Source: Gnetum montanum (Eukaryota > Streptophyta > Gnetopsida > Gnetales > Gnetaceae). From it: a DNA stretch of 64,000 nucleotides. Each line of letters begins with the position of its first letter. The first letter of the stretch is position 1. The notes under the pieces were generated by a model. It saw only the letters and a program-made list of their open reading frames with translations. It was not told the origin of the DNA and did not search any database. The stretch lies in assembly GCA_015680685.1 (NCBI GenBank), contig MNCI01017484.1:124966-188965 (forward strand). Reading direction: 5' to 3'. Both the position numbers and the translations under genes were made by a program. This document shows positions 23,330 to 35,313 of the stretch, one piece after another.

Positions 23330-24296
23330 ACCTACCCAAAATTAACATTATGCTTATACAAAGAAGCAAAATCACCCATACCTTCTACATGAGATATGAT
23401 AAAATTAATTACATGCACCTTTGATAATGCATCAATCACTACATTGGCTTTTCCACTTTTGTGCTTTAACATAAATTGAACTCTTATAGCTATGCAATCC
23501 ACTTCATGTGCTTCACACTCAACTTCTTTTGTGAGTTTAGAAATTGAAGTGCTTTGTGGTTTTTCATCAAAGTGAATTCCTTAGAGAACAAGTAATGCCT
23601 TCAATGATTAATTGCTTAAATAATACCATAAAACTCCTTCTCATATATGATTTATTTTTACCTTGGCTCAGTTAACATTTTTGAAAAGAAAGCAATAGGT
23701 CTATCTTTTATGAAAGAACCCAACAATGGCAAGTCTACTTGCATCCACCTCCACTTGGAAAAGATTTTGGAAATCTAGATTGACAATTACTAGTTGATTG
23801 GTAATATTTTCTTTCAATAAGTCAAAGCTTCTTTGGGTTTCATTATCTCAACTAAAATCTTTATTCTTCTTCAACAAAGAAAACATAGACAATAAACTAC
23901 CACTAAACTTTTTCATGAACAATCTCTAAAAACTTGCTAACCAAGGAATGATCCTACCTCTCCAAGATTCTTAGGAGTTGGCCAATTTCTAATAGCCTTC
24001 ACCTTGGTAGCTTCCATCCAAATTTGGTTTTTAGAAATCACATGCTCCAAATATGTGATTCCCCTCTTGTAAAAATGACTTTTCTTCATATTAATCACTA
24101 ATTATGCCTTCTTCAACTTAAGGCATACCATTCTCAAGTGATCCAAGTGCTCTTTCTCATTACATATATACACAAAAATATCATAAAAAAGACAATACAA
24201 CACTTACCAATCAAGTCCTTCTGGACATTATGCATCAATTCCATGAAACTAGTAGGCACATTTATGAGCCTCAATAGCATCACCGACTACTCAAAT
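23330..24296 (-). pseudogene. RT C-terminal half and RNase H of element D
   Basis: From 24296 leftward the minus strand reads VPTSFMELMHNV, HLDHLRMV, KKSHFYKRGITYLEHVIS and IRNWPTPKNLGE, the palm/thumb end of a gypsy RT. RNase H follows (KNHKALQFLN, KHMKWIAI, VIDALSK, about 23600-23390). The N-terminal RT half lies at 37302-37700 on the other side of element A, and the two meet within a conserved block. Confidence 0.75.
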
Positions 24297-24301
24297 AATT
24301 T

Positions 24302-25544
24302 TGTGGACCTTTTTGTGTATTATTATGTGCTCAAAATGTTAAGTAAAATAGATATAAAAAATTTTGTATGGTTTTATGTTTATTTTGTTTATAGGACTAC
24401 AGACAAGAGAAACCAAGATGAGCTAAAGAGGACAAGGAATGAACTATCCTAAAGCTCAAAGGAGGAGGCCACCCACATATTCTTAAACAAACATCCAAAG
24501 AATGTGGACAAGGACATGATATTATACAAGAAAAGTTAACATCATTAAAGCATATGGAAGATCAAGGTTGTAGACAAGGAATGATGCATTCATCATGTAG
24601 GAGAAAGACATCTCTGGGAAATAGCAAACGTCTTGGTAGATTTGTGATGAACTCAATGGAAATTTAGAAAGATTTCTTCAAAAACAACAAGACATCTTTC
24701 CCTAGCCAAAGACATCCTTCACAAGGTAAAGAAATATTTACAGAATGTAGACCAAATACAGAAAGAGGTCTTCAATTAAGCAAAGACATCTTCTAGGATG
24801 GAGACTTCATAATGACACTTTTAAGAAAAAAAGATGTCTTTCCATATTTGAAGGAAAATTTAGAGAGATGTCTCAAGCACAAGAAAGATGTCTCCTATGA
24901 CTATTAGTGATCGCTAGCTAGCCGTTGCATGAGTTTCGAGAAGGATTTAGTAACATGGTAGCTATAAGAAGGTTTGATGAGTCTTGGAAAGAGTGCAAGC
25001 ATTGTTGTATTCATTGTATGATCATTTATAATCATTAAATTATTTGTTGCTCCTAATTGTCTTATCATTTTGGCTTTGTAAATTGTGTTGTACCTAACTA
25101 TACAAGGATCAACAAATTGAGTTGCAATCATTCCTTGTAATTCTTATTCTTGTTGCTTTACAGCGTTGAGTTGCTTGAGCTTGTCAGGATCCTGTAGGAT
25201 CAAATTGTTGGTATTATGGTACAACACTCTAGTGTAGAGATCAAGATTTTAAAGGTTGTGAAAGCCTTAAAACCACATTTCCAAGCCTAATAGGATCTTG
25301 TGGGGTTGAGTGACTGGTGATGTGGTACAACACTCTAGAGCAAGGCTTGACAACTATACAAGGTGTGAACCCTTCAACCACATTTTGAGAGCAACAAAGT
25401 TTGGAGATGTGCTTATGATCTACCATCTGAGTGTGGAGTACCAAAGTTTGGAAACCACATAAATTCATATGTGTGCTTTGTTTTATAAAGTTTTGATTTG
25501 GAAAACTTATTCATCTTCCCCCTTTCTAAGTTATATGATCCACA
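24302..25544 (+). repeat. 5' LTR of element A
   Basis: It pairs with 29313-29372 and 36163-37301. Shared landmarks include ACCAAGATGAGCTAAAGAG, CACTCTAGAG and AACCACATAAATTCATGTG. U3 holds repeated AGACATCTT/AAGATGTCTT words (24600-24900). Confidence 0.85.
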
Positions 25545-25546
25545 AG

Positions 25547-25559
25547 TGGTATCAGAGCC
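25547..25559 (+). other. Primer binding site of element A (tRNA-iMet)
   Basis: TGGTATCAGAGCC begins two bases after the LTR end, the standard plant Copia complement to initiator tRNA-Met. Confidence 0.88.
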
Positions 25560-25598
25560 TAGTACTCTTTGTTTCATCATCAACTTCAAGAGTGAACA

Positions 25599-27202
25599 AT
25601 GGAGGGATCATCTTACACAAAGCCATCCATGTTCAATAGATTCGACTTCACCTATTGGAAAGTTAAAATGCAATGATTTTTTGAATCCATGGAGTTTGAA
25701 GTCTAGGAGCTAATCTTGAAAGGCTATACTGCACTCGTTGATGGCACCACTGGCATCATCAAGCCTCACAACAAATGGTCTCAAGAGGAAAATGATATGT
25801 TCATGTTTGATTCAAAAGAAAAAAATTATTTATATTATGCATTGAATAAATTTAAATTCAATAGGGTAGCAGGATGTAAAATGGCCAAAGAAATTTGGAA
25901 AAATTTAGAAGCTACTTATGAAGAAACCTTTATTATTATGCAATTGAAATTTTTAGTTTTGCAAAGTGAATATGATAAACTCAAAATACGATACAGTGAA
26001 AAAATCAAGGATTATTTTTCTAGAGTTAATGATCTTGTTGTAGCCATTAGAGGAACAAGGAAAGACTTGCTTGAAAGCAATGTCATCATCAAATGATCAA
26101 AACTTTACAACCTAAGTTTAGGCCTAAGGTCACAATCATTGAGGAAATCAAAGATTTGTCAACTCTAAGATTTAAGAAACTTCAAAGTGCTCACATCACC
26201 TATGAAATGAATCTCATAAGCAAAGGAGAAATTCAAGAAAAACCTATTAGTCTAAAGACTACCTCCATGAAGAAGGAGGTCAATGACCATGATGATAATA
26301 ATGAAGATGAGATTACTCTTCTCTCAAGAAGACTACAACGATTTCTTACAAGAAGAAACAAAGGGACATCTCAAAAACAACAATGATGAAATTTCTTTGA
26401 AGGTAGAGAAAGAGGTAGAAATTTTTAAAATTCTTCTAGTTTAGATTTTTCTTCCATAGAGTGTTGGGTTTATGGAGGGAGAGATCATATGACCTTCAAA
26501 TGTCCTAGTAATCCAAATGATAGCAAAGTTCAACCAAAGAATAAATCCAATGATGAGGAACTAAAAAAGACCAACTTTTATACAACTTGGGATGACAATG
26601 AGCAAAGTAAAGAAGAAGCATGAAATTCTCCTAAAGATTCTCATCTCATTTGCATGGGGCTTACTAATTAATCTTCCTCACATATAGATGAACAACATGG
26701 TAAGTGTGATGAGAGGTATAGTGAATTTAAAGAAGAAATTTTTCTCTTACATCATTTGATTAGGAATGTAAAGAAACTAGTGATTTCTAAGTTAAATGTT
26801 ATTCATGTTGAAATGAAAGAAGAGATCTTAGAAATAAAAGCTGAGATTTAACCACTAACCTCTTGTAACAAGGATTGCAGCAAGATTCAAGATGAGGAGA
26901 TTCCCAAAAATAGAGCAAACAATTTAGAGGATGCGACATATGAAAATGTAAGCTCAAGCCTAAGCATAGTAAGGTTTGATAATTTTTATCTTAAGGATAA
27001 TACTAATTTTATATGTAAAAATTATGGTTTTATACAAACTCTTAACCATGATGATCAAAATAATATTAATGCTTGGTCTTGTAAAAAGGGCTTTGGTAAG
27101 GAAATTTTGCAGGTACCAATATGTAAGAATGAAGAATGTGGAGTTTTAAAAATAATGCAAAAATTAATTCAAAGTTCTATCACAGAGAAAATGAACAAAT
27201 AG
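25599..27202 (+). pseudogene. gag: Copia-type gag of element A
   Basis: ATG 25599 opens a frame with FDFTYWKVKMQ, then NRVAGCKMAKEIWKNLEATYE and LKIRYSEKIKDYFSRVNDLV, matching the UBN2-like gag domain of Copia elements. A -1 shift near 26090 leads to the next frame (LQPKFRPKVTIIEEIKDL). A zinc knuckle follows at 26462 (CWVYGGRDHMTFKC), with the second Cys changed to Tyr. A Lys/Glu-rich, probably coiled-coil tail continues to a TAG near 27200. Early stops are TGA (for CGA) and TAG (for CAG). No pol follows. Confidence 0.78.
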
Positions 27203-29312
27203 AGACCTCACATATATGATCTAATGAAAGAGAACCTAAGGATGAGGAGGCACTTCATGATAGGGAACCTCATCTCAAACTCCATTAATCTTCTCAATTT
27301 ATTAACAAGCAAGGTAAGTCAAGGTAAGTCTCTATCTCTGTGCTTGTTATTCAATAAGGATAGTGCATGAGAAGTCTTAAATTATCTATGTCCAAATTAT
27401 ATATGATGGAATAAATGTCTAGAGAATTTCTTATATTAATTGGCTTTGTGAAGACTTATAATAGCAGTTGAAATGATTTCCCTTAGTTTGATTTCTTATC
27501 TTGCTCAATCTAAAATTCTTGTGATGATCTGTTTCTTTTCTCATAGTCTTTGAAATGATTTTTGCCATTTATAAGATGAGACAAACCTCTATCAATATTG
27601 CTAGTTGAAGATCTAGATCTCCACAAATTAAGCTTGATGTTGATCTATAGTTATAGTGTGTTTGTGATTTTTGCATATTGATCTTAAAAGCCCAAGATAA
27701 GAAGCACATATGTAGGGGGAGCCTAGATATCAATTATCTTTGGGGCCATCAATGTAGGGGGAGTCCATGTATACTTCATCCAAANCATCTTTGGGGCCAT
27801 CAATGTAGGGGGAGTCCATGTATACTTCATCCAAAATGTACAATGAGTTAGAAAAGAACTTTAAGAGGTATTTATTGGAATGACAAAGTCTTGAATGATT
27901 TACTTTAAAAGGTACTTAATAGTATATGAATGCTTAGTTCCTTATCAACATCTATTCTTTGTAAATAATTATGGTTGTTGTATTGACTTGTAAAACATGC
28001 ATGACTTTCATATTTTTTTGATAAACTCTTTTGGTCAAATCTAGAATTACATGATGCTATCTATTAGAGTAGTTATCTTTAGCATCAATCTTTGTTAGTC
28101 CTCATGGATTTTGAACTAACAACCCACCTATCCAATGTTCAATCATAAGCCCAAACATGAAGTATCTATTTTTATTCAGCAAGTAGTTGATATTATGACC
28201 AATGCCATGATCATTTTTGGGTACTTTTGCTTTTCATTGAGTTATGCATTGAATAATTTGCTTTGAGATGCAGATTTTGGAAATTTGGCATGGCTAGTTT
28301 CAAGTTGTAGATTGCCATATGCTCATTTACCAAGATGAAGATCCATACTAATTACTTATTTTGAAGATAGATTACTTACTCCTCAATGTTCACAGTTCAC
28401 TTCAAGCTTAAATGTTGGTTGAAAATCTTAAATCAACTTTTAATATATGTGTGAAAACACTTCTAATATTCTTACTTTCTTATTTTTTATACTTGATGAA
28501 ACACCTATTTCTATATGTTCTATCTTTGATATTTTGTATTAACAAACTATTTTTATGTGATCATATTTACATTAGGAGAGAAGTGTATGATTGTATATTT
28601 ATCATCATGTTTTATTTTTTTATCAATGATTTTAGATGTTGCATTGCCTTAAACAAACATCAGAGTATGCATGTCTCACTCATAGCTTTGACTTTTAAAA
28701 TTGAATGTTGATGGTTCTTATTGAATTATATGCAACTCCTTTTTTTGACCTAAAAAGAGAAATTCTCAATTTTTACAATCATGCCTTAAGGAAAGGATGT
28801 AGTACATTCCTCACTATTTTGAGCAATACCATGATTATTCTATGGGATTATATTAATCTAACATTAATTTTTTTCATTGTGAAGTTGTATGGCTATATTT
28901 ACCTCATCATGACGATATGCCCATTTGCTAATGTTGTATAAAAATGAAGATTCTCTAAATTCCAAGCACCTTGCACTACTAATGACTTATTGTTATAGAG
29001 ATAGGCTGCTTAAGCCTTTGCTTCAACTTCAAGATTGAATTTTACTTGGAAGGTTTATTCCACTCTTGTAAAATTTGGGGCACCTATTCATGGATCTAAT
29101 AAATACATACTCCCAATATCTTTTAGGATTATGAGTGATACTTGGCTCTCCATGTCATGTGGATATTATTTTTCTTTCCTATCGTTTCTACCCAAGTTTG
29201 TGCACCTTATCCTTTTTGTTGTTGTTCAAAAATGGGAAGAGTAGTATGGTTATATTTGTATGATCACTAATCCATTTTCTTAAGTTTGGAACATCACCAA
29301 AAATGGGGATAT
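27203..29312. other. Non-coding 3' internal region of element A
   Basis: AT-rich sequence with no pol motif in any frame I read. Two or more GTAGGGGGAG words sit at 27712-27760. A purine run (AAAAATGGGGATAT, 29299-29312) directly precedes the 3' LTR and is the likely polypurine tract. Confidence 0.55.
27736..27835. other. Perfect 49-bp duplication around a single N (likely assembly join)
   Basis: Bases 27736-27784 and 27787-27835 are identical and separated by N at 27785 and one base. It is the same pattern as at 7011-7104. Confidence 0.8.
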
Positions 29313-29372
29313 TGTGGACCTTTTGGTGTGCTCAAAACATTAAGTAAAATGGAGAAAAAAGTTATTTCTATG
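29313..29372 (+). repeat. 3' LTR of element A, left piece
   Basis: TGTGGACCTTTTGGTGTGCTC matches the start of the 5' LTR at 24302. It is cut after 60 bases by element B. Confidence 0.82.
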
Positions 29373-30182
29373 TGATGAGTCATGAATTTGCTAGCTGTGA
29401 TATCGCATCCATGATATCACAGCTGTGATATCACAACCCTAATGTTGCAACGGCCGCAATATCACAGCGGCCACGATATCACAGCTTGCCTCAATCTCTA
29501 TAGATAAGAGGCAGTTCTCCTTGTTCTAGTAGTTAGTTCTTAGTTCCTTACCCAAACTCTTGTAGTTTTTCCTTCTTAGAGTTAGAATTATTTCCCAGTG
29601 TATTCCCGCAGTGTGGTGAATGTAATTGTAGTACATCCTTTATTTGAGTGTGACATACTTGGACACGCACATGACCAACAATAAAGATCGATATTATTTA
29701 CTACTTTTCTAGTTAATCTCTCTCACCCTTAAACTCAAGTTAAAACATGGAATGAGTACGACTTGATTATGAGCATTTAAGTGTGACTACTTGGTAACCC
29801 AGTAGTGTACCTAGGATCTGCGCTTGGTAATCCCAGTGCTATTCGTGCATGAAGTCCAAGATGTGTACGGATAATCAAGGAATGGATGCTCATCGCACTT
29901 AGGCTAGATTAGATTCTCTCTCACCCTTCTCTTCTAGCTTAGTTAATATTACTTTCCATCACCTTCAGGAGTAGCATTAGGTTAGAAACACATCATACAC
30001 CTCACTCTGGACTAAACCATATGTTACAAAGCTAATACTAGTCCAAGTGGGAAGACAACGAACTGCAACCTAAGGCTAACTGTCTAGATGCCACAACTAG
30101 TCTGTCTGTGGAGTTTGACCGAATCGTGTGTGTAACACTCGTATTTGTATGGTTGAGTGTAGGGGTACCTCGCCACTCATCA
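29373..30182 (+). repeat. 5' LTR of element B
   Basis: About 810 bp. It begins with several GATATCACAGC/CGATATCACAG words in its first 120 bases. The expected TATA appears as CTATAGATAAG. It ends GGTACCTCGCCACTCATCA. It lacks about 40 bases near 29690 that are present in the 3' LTR. Confidence 0.85.
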
Positions 30183-30183
30183 T

Positions 30184-30201
30184 TGGCACCGTTGCCAGGG
30201 A
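30184..30201 (+). other. Primer binding site of element B (tRNA-Asp)
   Basis: TGGCACCGTTGCCAGGGA differs by two transitions from the complement of plant tRNA-Asp(GTC), TGGCGCCGTTGCCGGGGA. It begins one base after the LTR. Confidence 0.8.
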
Positions 30202-30323
30202 TGGTGCTAGTTATCTAGATTAGTTATATCATACAAGGTCACTATATAGGAATTAATGGTATATCTTTTAAGAAGAAATAATTATAAAAAGTCACATACA
30301 AATTCAAACATAGTTTCACAACC

Positions 30324-32540
30324 ATGCCTCTCCTAGAAGACTATAATAATGCCATATTTGGTGAGGCAGTTCATTGGAGAATCAACGAATTAGATGACAA
30401 TGAAGATTGGAGTACTCAACCTTATGCAGGAGTCCCCTACATTTATGAACACCCCAACGATACTCAAAGACTCTTGTCATTCAACTTTGATACCTCTAGT
30501 GAGGATGAGACATCCCATAGAATGAGGAGGCCCAAAAGGCCTAGGACCTTCTTAATAACTAACAAGAACTTACTTGGGGATGATTGGAAGATTTACAAAT
30601 GTCATAATGAGTTTTACAGTTCCTTCTCTTCCTCTACTCCTTCAACATCAGATTGTGACACGAATGACTATCTTTCAAGGGATCAGCGTAGAACTAAAAA
30701 TCGAGCTCGCAAAGAAAATCAAGAACACCAACATAAACGAAGGCAACATCATCCCAACTTACAAACTCACAACCTACTTAGTGATGATGAAACCCTGTTG
30801 GCCACTAAGAGCCTAACGCCAATACAAGAGGCTATTCAAATCTCCTATAGGCATCGTAAAGAGAGCTGTCTACCCAGGCTCAATTTAAAAAAAAGTTTCC
30901 CATTCTTTAGGAGGCTATGATTTAGACCCGTATCAACATTTACAAGCCTTCTACAATGCCTGCACATGGAATAACATTGATAATGGGTGGCAAAAATTCA
31001 AGCTCTTTCCCATGACACTCGTTGGCCAAGCAAAAGTATGGTATAGATCGTTAAAACCAAATTCAATACGACGTTGGTCAACAATGGTAGAAGTCTTTAA
31101 CAAAAAATATCAAACCTATGCAAGCCTTGAGGAAATAAATCCAAGGATGGAAACAAGCACAACATGAACCCTTGGACATGGCCTTAGAAAGATATTATGT
31201 GCTGTTAAACAACTGTCTAGGCCATACGTTTTTCGAGGAAAGGCTAATGTACCATATCATTGATGGAATACGTAATGAAACAAGAGAGACCCTAGGAATG
31301 TACGCCCAAGGTCAACTATACGAACTACGAACCCATCAAATCCAAGAGCTTGTTAAGCGGATAGCAAAAGAAGAAGGAGAAATGGCTAGATGGGAGAGTG
31401 TTGAAAAACATCAACGGGACCAAAATCTCAACTTAACAAAGGTCCATGATCATAAAAAGGAGAAATCAACCAATCACAAGGAGAAAGAACCATCTTTTCT
31501 TATACAAAAATTGTTAGAAGAAGTTGAGGCAAAGATCAATAAGATGTTGGAGTGGACGTATCAAAAGTGTGGAGAATTTATCAACATTATTGGAGATAGA
31601 GTTTTGACAACCTAAGAAGTAGGACAAAACATTAGACAATCGAAAAGAAGGGATAAGGAAAATAAGAGCTCAACTACCAATCATACATATTAATGCAACA
31701 TATGCCTGTACGATCACCCCAAGGGCCAATGCCCAATATTGTTACATTTACATTAGCATTGGGGAAACATGTTACATCCAGAGTTCGTACAGAGGTACTA
31801 TGTTTGATCATAGTGGCAGCAATCCCAGTCGTGGGGGAGACCACCACTAAACTGGAGACACCCTTTGTATCATCCGAACCCAAATGCTTATCTTGTTCAA
31901 CATCCTATTTCTCCAACTGGGCCAACGCACTTTATCTCACCACAATCCCATTCTCCTCAATACTATCAGCCCATACCTTCAACACAACCACCACCTTGTG
32001 CACCTTATACTCCTCCTAACTTTCAACATTCTCTTTCCCCCTCTTCTACATTGCCCCTAGTTGTTCCTATAGTGCCTGCACCATAGCAACAACCGACAAA
32101 CATTACTTGTGCTACTACTTCCAACAACAATGAGAGACCTTAGCAACATCGAAGGCACCCCTTCTTTAGAAATGACCCTAGGAAGGGACAACATAATTCC
32201 AAGGCCACTGCATCCTCCAACTCAACACAAGTCCAACACTGTGGTGCATCCTTATCTTCGAACCCAACGCCTCATGGTACTTCATCAGGGCCACCAACTA
32301 ACACTCCAACAACCATACGACCCAATGAACACAATCATGGAAGGCAACATCCTGATCCTTGCATACCATCTAACAATTCCAAATAACATAGTGGGTCAAC
32401 TCGCTATCCGAGAACTACATCGTATAAATTGCCCCACTATGCTTACTACAATCAGGTGTGTGAAACTCGATGGGGTAAGTACAACCAAGTTCCAATATTT
32501 CCAACATGCAAGGATCCCCATCGTCATTTATTAATCCTTG
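30324..32540 (+). pseudogene. gag: Athila-like gag of element B
   Basis: ATG 30324 opens about 198 codons. A run of eight A near 30890 marks a shift to the block GGYDLDPYQHLQAFYNAC and VGQAKVWYRSL. A second shift near 31130 leads to HEPLDMALERYY and GHTFFEERLMYHIIDGI, which match gag of element C (HEPLDKTMDRYY, CHIIDGLHKETRRTLG). A Cys-His knuckle (CNICLYDHPKGQC, about 31697-31735) and a Pro/Ser/Gln-rich tail follow. The protein would build the virus-like particle. Confidence 0.72.
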
Positions 32541-34356
32541 CCATCCTCAATCTTTTAGCTATGAGGGATATTCCCCATTCTAATAGCAAGCAGGATTAAT
32601 AAATCCTTTTCATTTTCTTTAATTTTACAACTTTTTTTCTAGTTTTTCATTTTTCAATTTCTTATTTTATCTTTTTATCTTTTTGTCTTTTTACATTTTT
32701 ATAAGTAAAATCATCTACGAATAAAACACTCATGTGGCTCGTTGGTTGAGGTGTGTTCTATGTTATCAAGTCTCGAGCGATCAATTATTTGGAATAGTGA
32801 GCCCATTACACCCACTCATCCACTCTACAAATAAGAGATTTTGTTCAAGGGTACAGTGATATTCTTGACATTCTTAAAACTTAAAATTAATTATACCCAG
32901 AATGAAGAAGGATGGACCAAGAGGGAATGATTAGGGTGTGACATCAAAGGGACTTGTGGGTTCTCTTTGGTGATGTCTATGGGGGTTGTCATGCAACATG
33001 GTTGTACTAAGATCCTTGTAGATCTAATGAAAAATGGGAGTAAGAGTAATCAAAAGGGCACTCAAAAATCCAATGTTGTTCTAGGGGGTTCCACTAGAAA
33101 GACATGCACCCATGCCTGAAGGTTGGTGGCTTCTCTGGATTTAGTATTCAAAGAGAGAAAAAAAGAAAAAAAGAAGGAAGTGCCACAAAACAAAAATCAC
33201 TCCTCCCTTGAACAAAACACCAAGTGATAGTATGCCTTGTTGTTATGGTACTCTCATAGTTGCTCATCATGGGATGAAATAATGCGATGTCANNNNNNNN
33301 NNNNNNNNNNNNNNNNNNNNNNNNNNNNNNNNNNNNNNNNNNNNNNNNNNNNNNNNNNNNNNNNNNNNNNNNNNNNNNNNNNNNNNNNNNNNNNNNNNNN
33401 NNNNNNNNNNNNNNNNNNNNNNNNNNNNNNNNNNNNNNNNNNNNNNNNNNNNNNNNNNNNNNNNNNNNNNNNNNNNNNNNNNNNNNNNNNNNNNNNNNNN
33501 NNNNNNNAACCTGCTTTGGGGAGGACCCACTTGTGTAATCTTTTGTAATCTTTACTTATGACATAGCTCACACACATCATTTCTTACCCTCAACATAATT
33601 TTTCATAATGTTCTTTCCCTATTACTATCCCTCTAATTCAATGTTTCTATGAATCATCACATAGCCTTTTTCTCTACCATCCAAGGCCCTTATTGATAAA
33701 TTCCACATCATCATAATTTTTGTGCCTTTAGAACTAGCTGAATTACCCTGGAACCTTTTAAAAATCATCCATATTTCCTTAGTTTACATCATTTAATTTC
33801 AAAGAAATATTAAAAATTCGGTATATTCTCTAAGTGCCCTAACTTCGATGAAAATATATATACATGAATCCCCTATACTAATCAACATCATTTGCAACTA
33901 TTCATGCGGGGGAGTTTTTCGATTTTTTCTCTACAACTTGCGATTGAGAGACCCTTACTTTTATACCTATATCTCACTCGCTGGTACTCCAATTTTCATT
34001 TTGTCTGAACCTACTTGAACCCAGAGTGTTCAGCTTAGTTGTGGGGGAGGGGCACACACCGAATAGTGCATAAATTTTTTGAAATTCATCATCACCCAAA
34101 GGACATCTTTAAGGGTAATTAGTTGTAAAATTAAGAATAGAATGTGTCAAAAACAATTTCATCTCCTTAGCTATACCAGAAAATTAAATTTGGAAACCAC
34201 CTAAGCAAAGAGGACTCAACATTATAATTTTTTGGGAACATGTTCTTCCAATAATTAACATCACACAGAAATAAAGTAAATCTATTAAGGCAAGTAGTAA
34301 GGTATAACCTAACTTTGGTAACAACCTTACTAACAATTGGTCCTGTGTGATTGCAG
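32541..34356. other. Non-coding middle of element B with a 215-N gap (33293-33507)
   Basis: No RT, RNase H or integrase motif is visible on either side of the gap. The stretch includes an A/G-rich run near 33150-33180 and a GTGGGGGAGGGG purine run near 34038. Sequence ends in a pyrimidine-poor but recognisable acceptor TGATTGCAG at 34356. Confidence 0.6.
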
Positions 34357-35122
34357 ATGACCGTGAAACATAGACAACAGGAAGGTCCTACTTATGGTGT
34401 GATCAAACTACCTAGAAGAGGTGAAGGAAAAGTTCCTGCCGAACAACATGTAGAGCAGGAGGAACAATCATTTAGTATCCACCAAGAAGACCCTACTACT
34501 ATACAATCATGGCAGGTGAAAGGAGGAGTTGCTGCAGTGTCTGAATAGGGATGATATCTCACGCTAACCTAGGATTGTGTTCAGACCATCCATGAAAGAT
34601 CCATATTCACTATAGTGATCCTGGAATTAAACTTTGGACCTTTTTGTAGAATTTTCTCCTGAGGCTATTACGGATCACCTCAAAGGATCCCCATTATGGC
34701 CTACCCTCCCTAAAAGTGGTGCCTGGTATTTAGAGGAAATGTACCAATTTTGGCACAATAAAGAAGAAGGTATCATGGTTAACAATTGTGGTGTGACTAT
34801 TGATTTCTCTGTTCAAGCCATTTCGGAAGTATTAAACCTTCCACATACAGGGCCAAAGGTTGCTCAGAACCATCTGGACACTTTTAGAACCAAGCAACTT
34901 AATAAACTATTGATAGAGAATAAAAGGGTTGTGGAAGAAAAAGAGAAGGCTGACTGGGATGCCTCTATGGCACAAGAGCAAACTTACACGCATGCCAAGG
35001 CACTCAAGGCCTTACAAGAGGAGAAACTCCAAGCCATACTTCAACACCATCAAATCCCAAGTGGAGCGCAAGAAAAGGGAAAGACACCTATGGAGGAGCC
35101 ATCGCCACCAGGAACTACATGA
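34357..35122 (+). pseudogene. Extra ORF before the 3' LTR of element B (env-position)
   Basis: ATG 34357 follows directly after TGTGATTGCAG, a possible splice acceptor, which would suit a spliced subgenomic message as in Athila env-like genes. After a stop and frame change, 34634-35122 reads an N-terminal domain (NNCGVTIDFSVQAISEVLNL), then RVVEEKEKADWDASMAQEQ, ALKALQEEKLQAIL and KGKTPMEEPSPPGTT before the stop. The last parts match the long ORF of element E. It looks like an internally deleted version. No signal peptide or membrane segment is seen, so it is not an obvious envelope protein. Function unknown. Confidence 0.65.
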
Positions 35123-35301
35123 GTTCCATCAATTTTGTAGTAGTAGGATTTTCTTTTGCATTCTTTGTGTTGTGTCTCAATTTTGCTTCGATTCCATACT
35201 ACGGCATGAATGCATTCTAGTCAGTCAATAATCCCATACCTATCCACTATGTAATCAATGACACTTGTTCTCACTTTAACTCAAGGACAAGTTTTCATTC
35301 A

Positions 35302-35313
35302 GTCATGGGGGTA
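35302..35313 (+). other. Polypurine tract of element B
   Basis: CATGGGGGTA directly precedes the TGATGAG start of the 3' LTR. The same word precedes the LTR at 41557 and, inverted, those of E and F. Confidence 0.7.

Noticed and set aside
30184-30201. tRNA-like sequence at the start of element B
   Set aside because: It is a primer binding site matching only the 3' end of tRNA-Asp, not a tRNA gene.
33237-33580. Open frames crossing the N gap
   Set aside because: They exist only because Ns contain no stop codons.
34634-35122. True envelope glycoprotein in element B
   Set aside because: Position fits an env-like gene, but no signal peptide, cysteine pattern or membrane segment is visible; it was kept as an ORF of unknown function.
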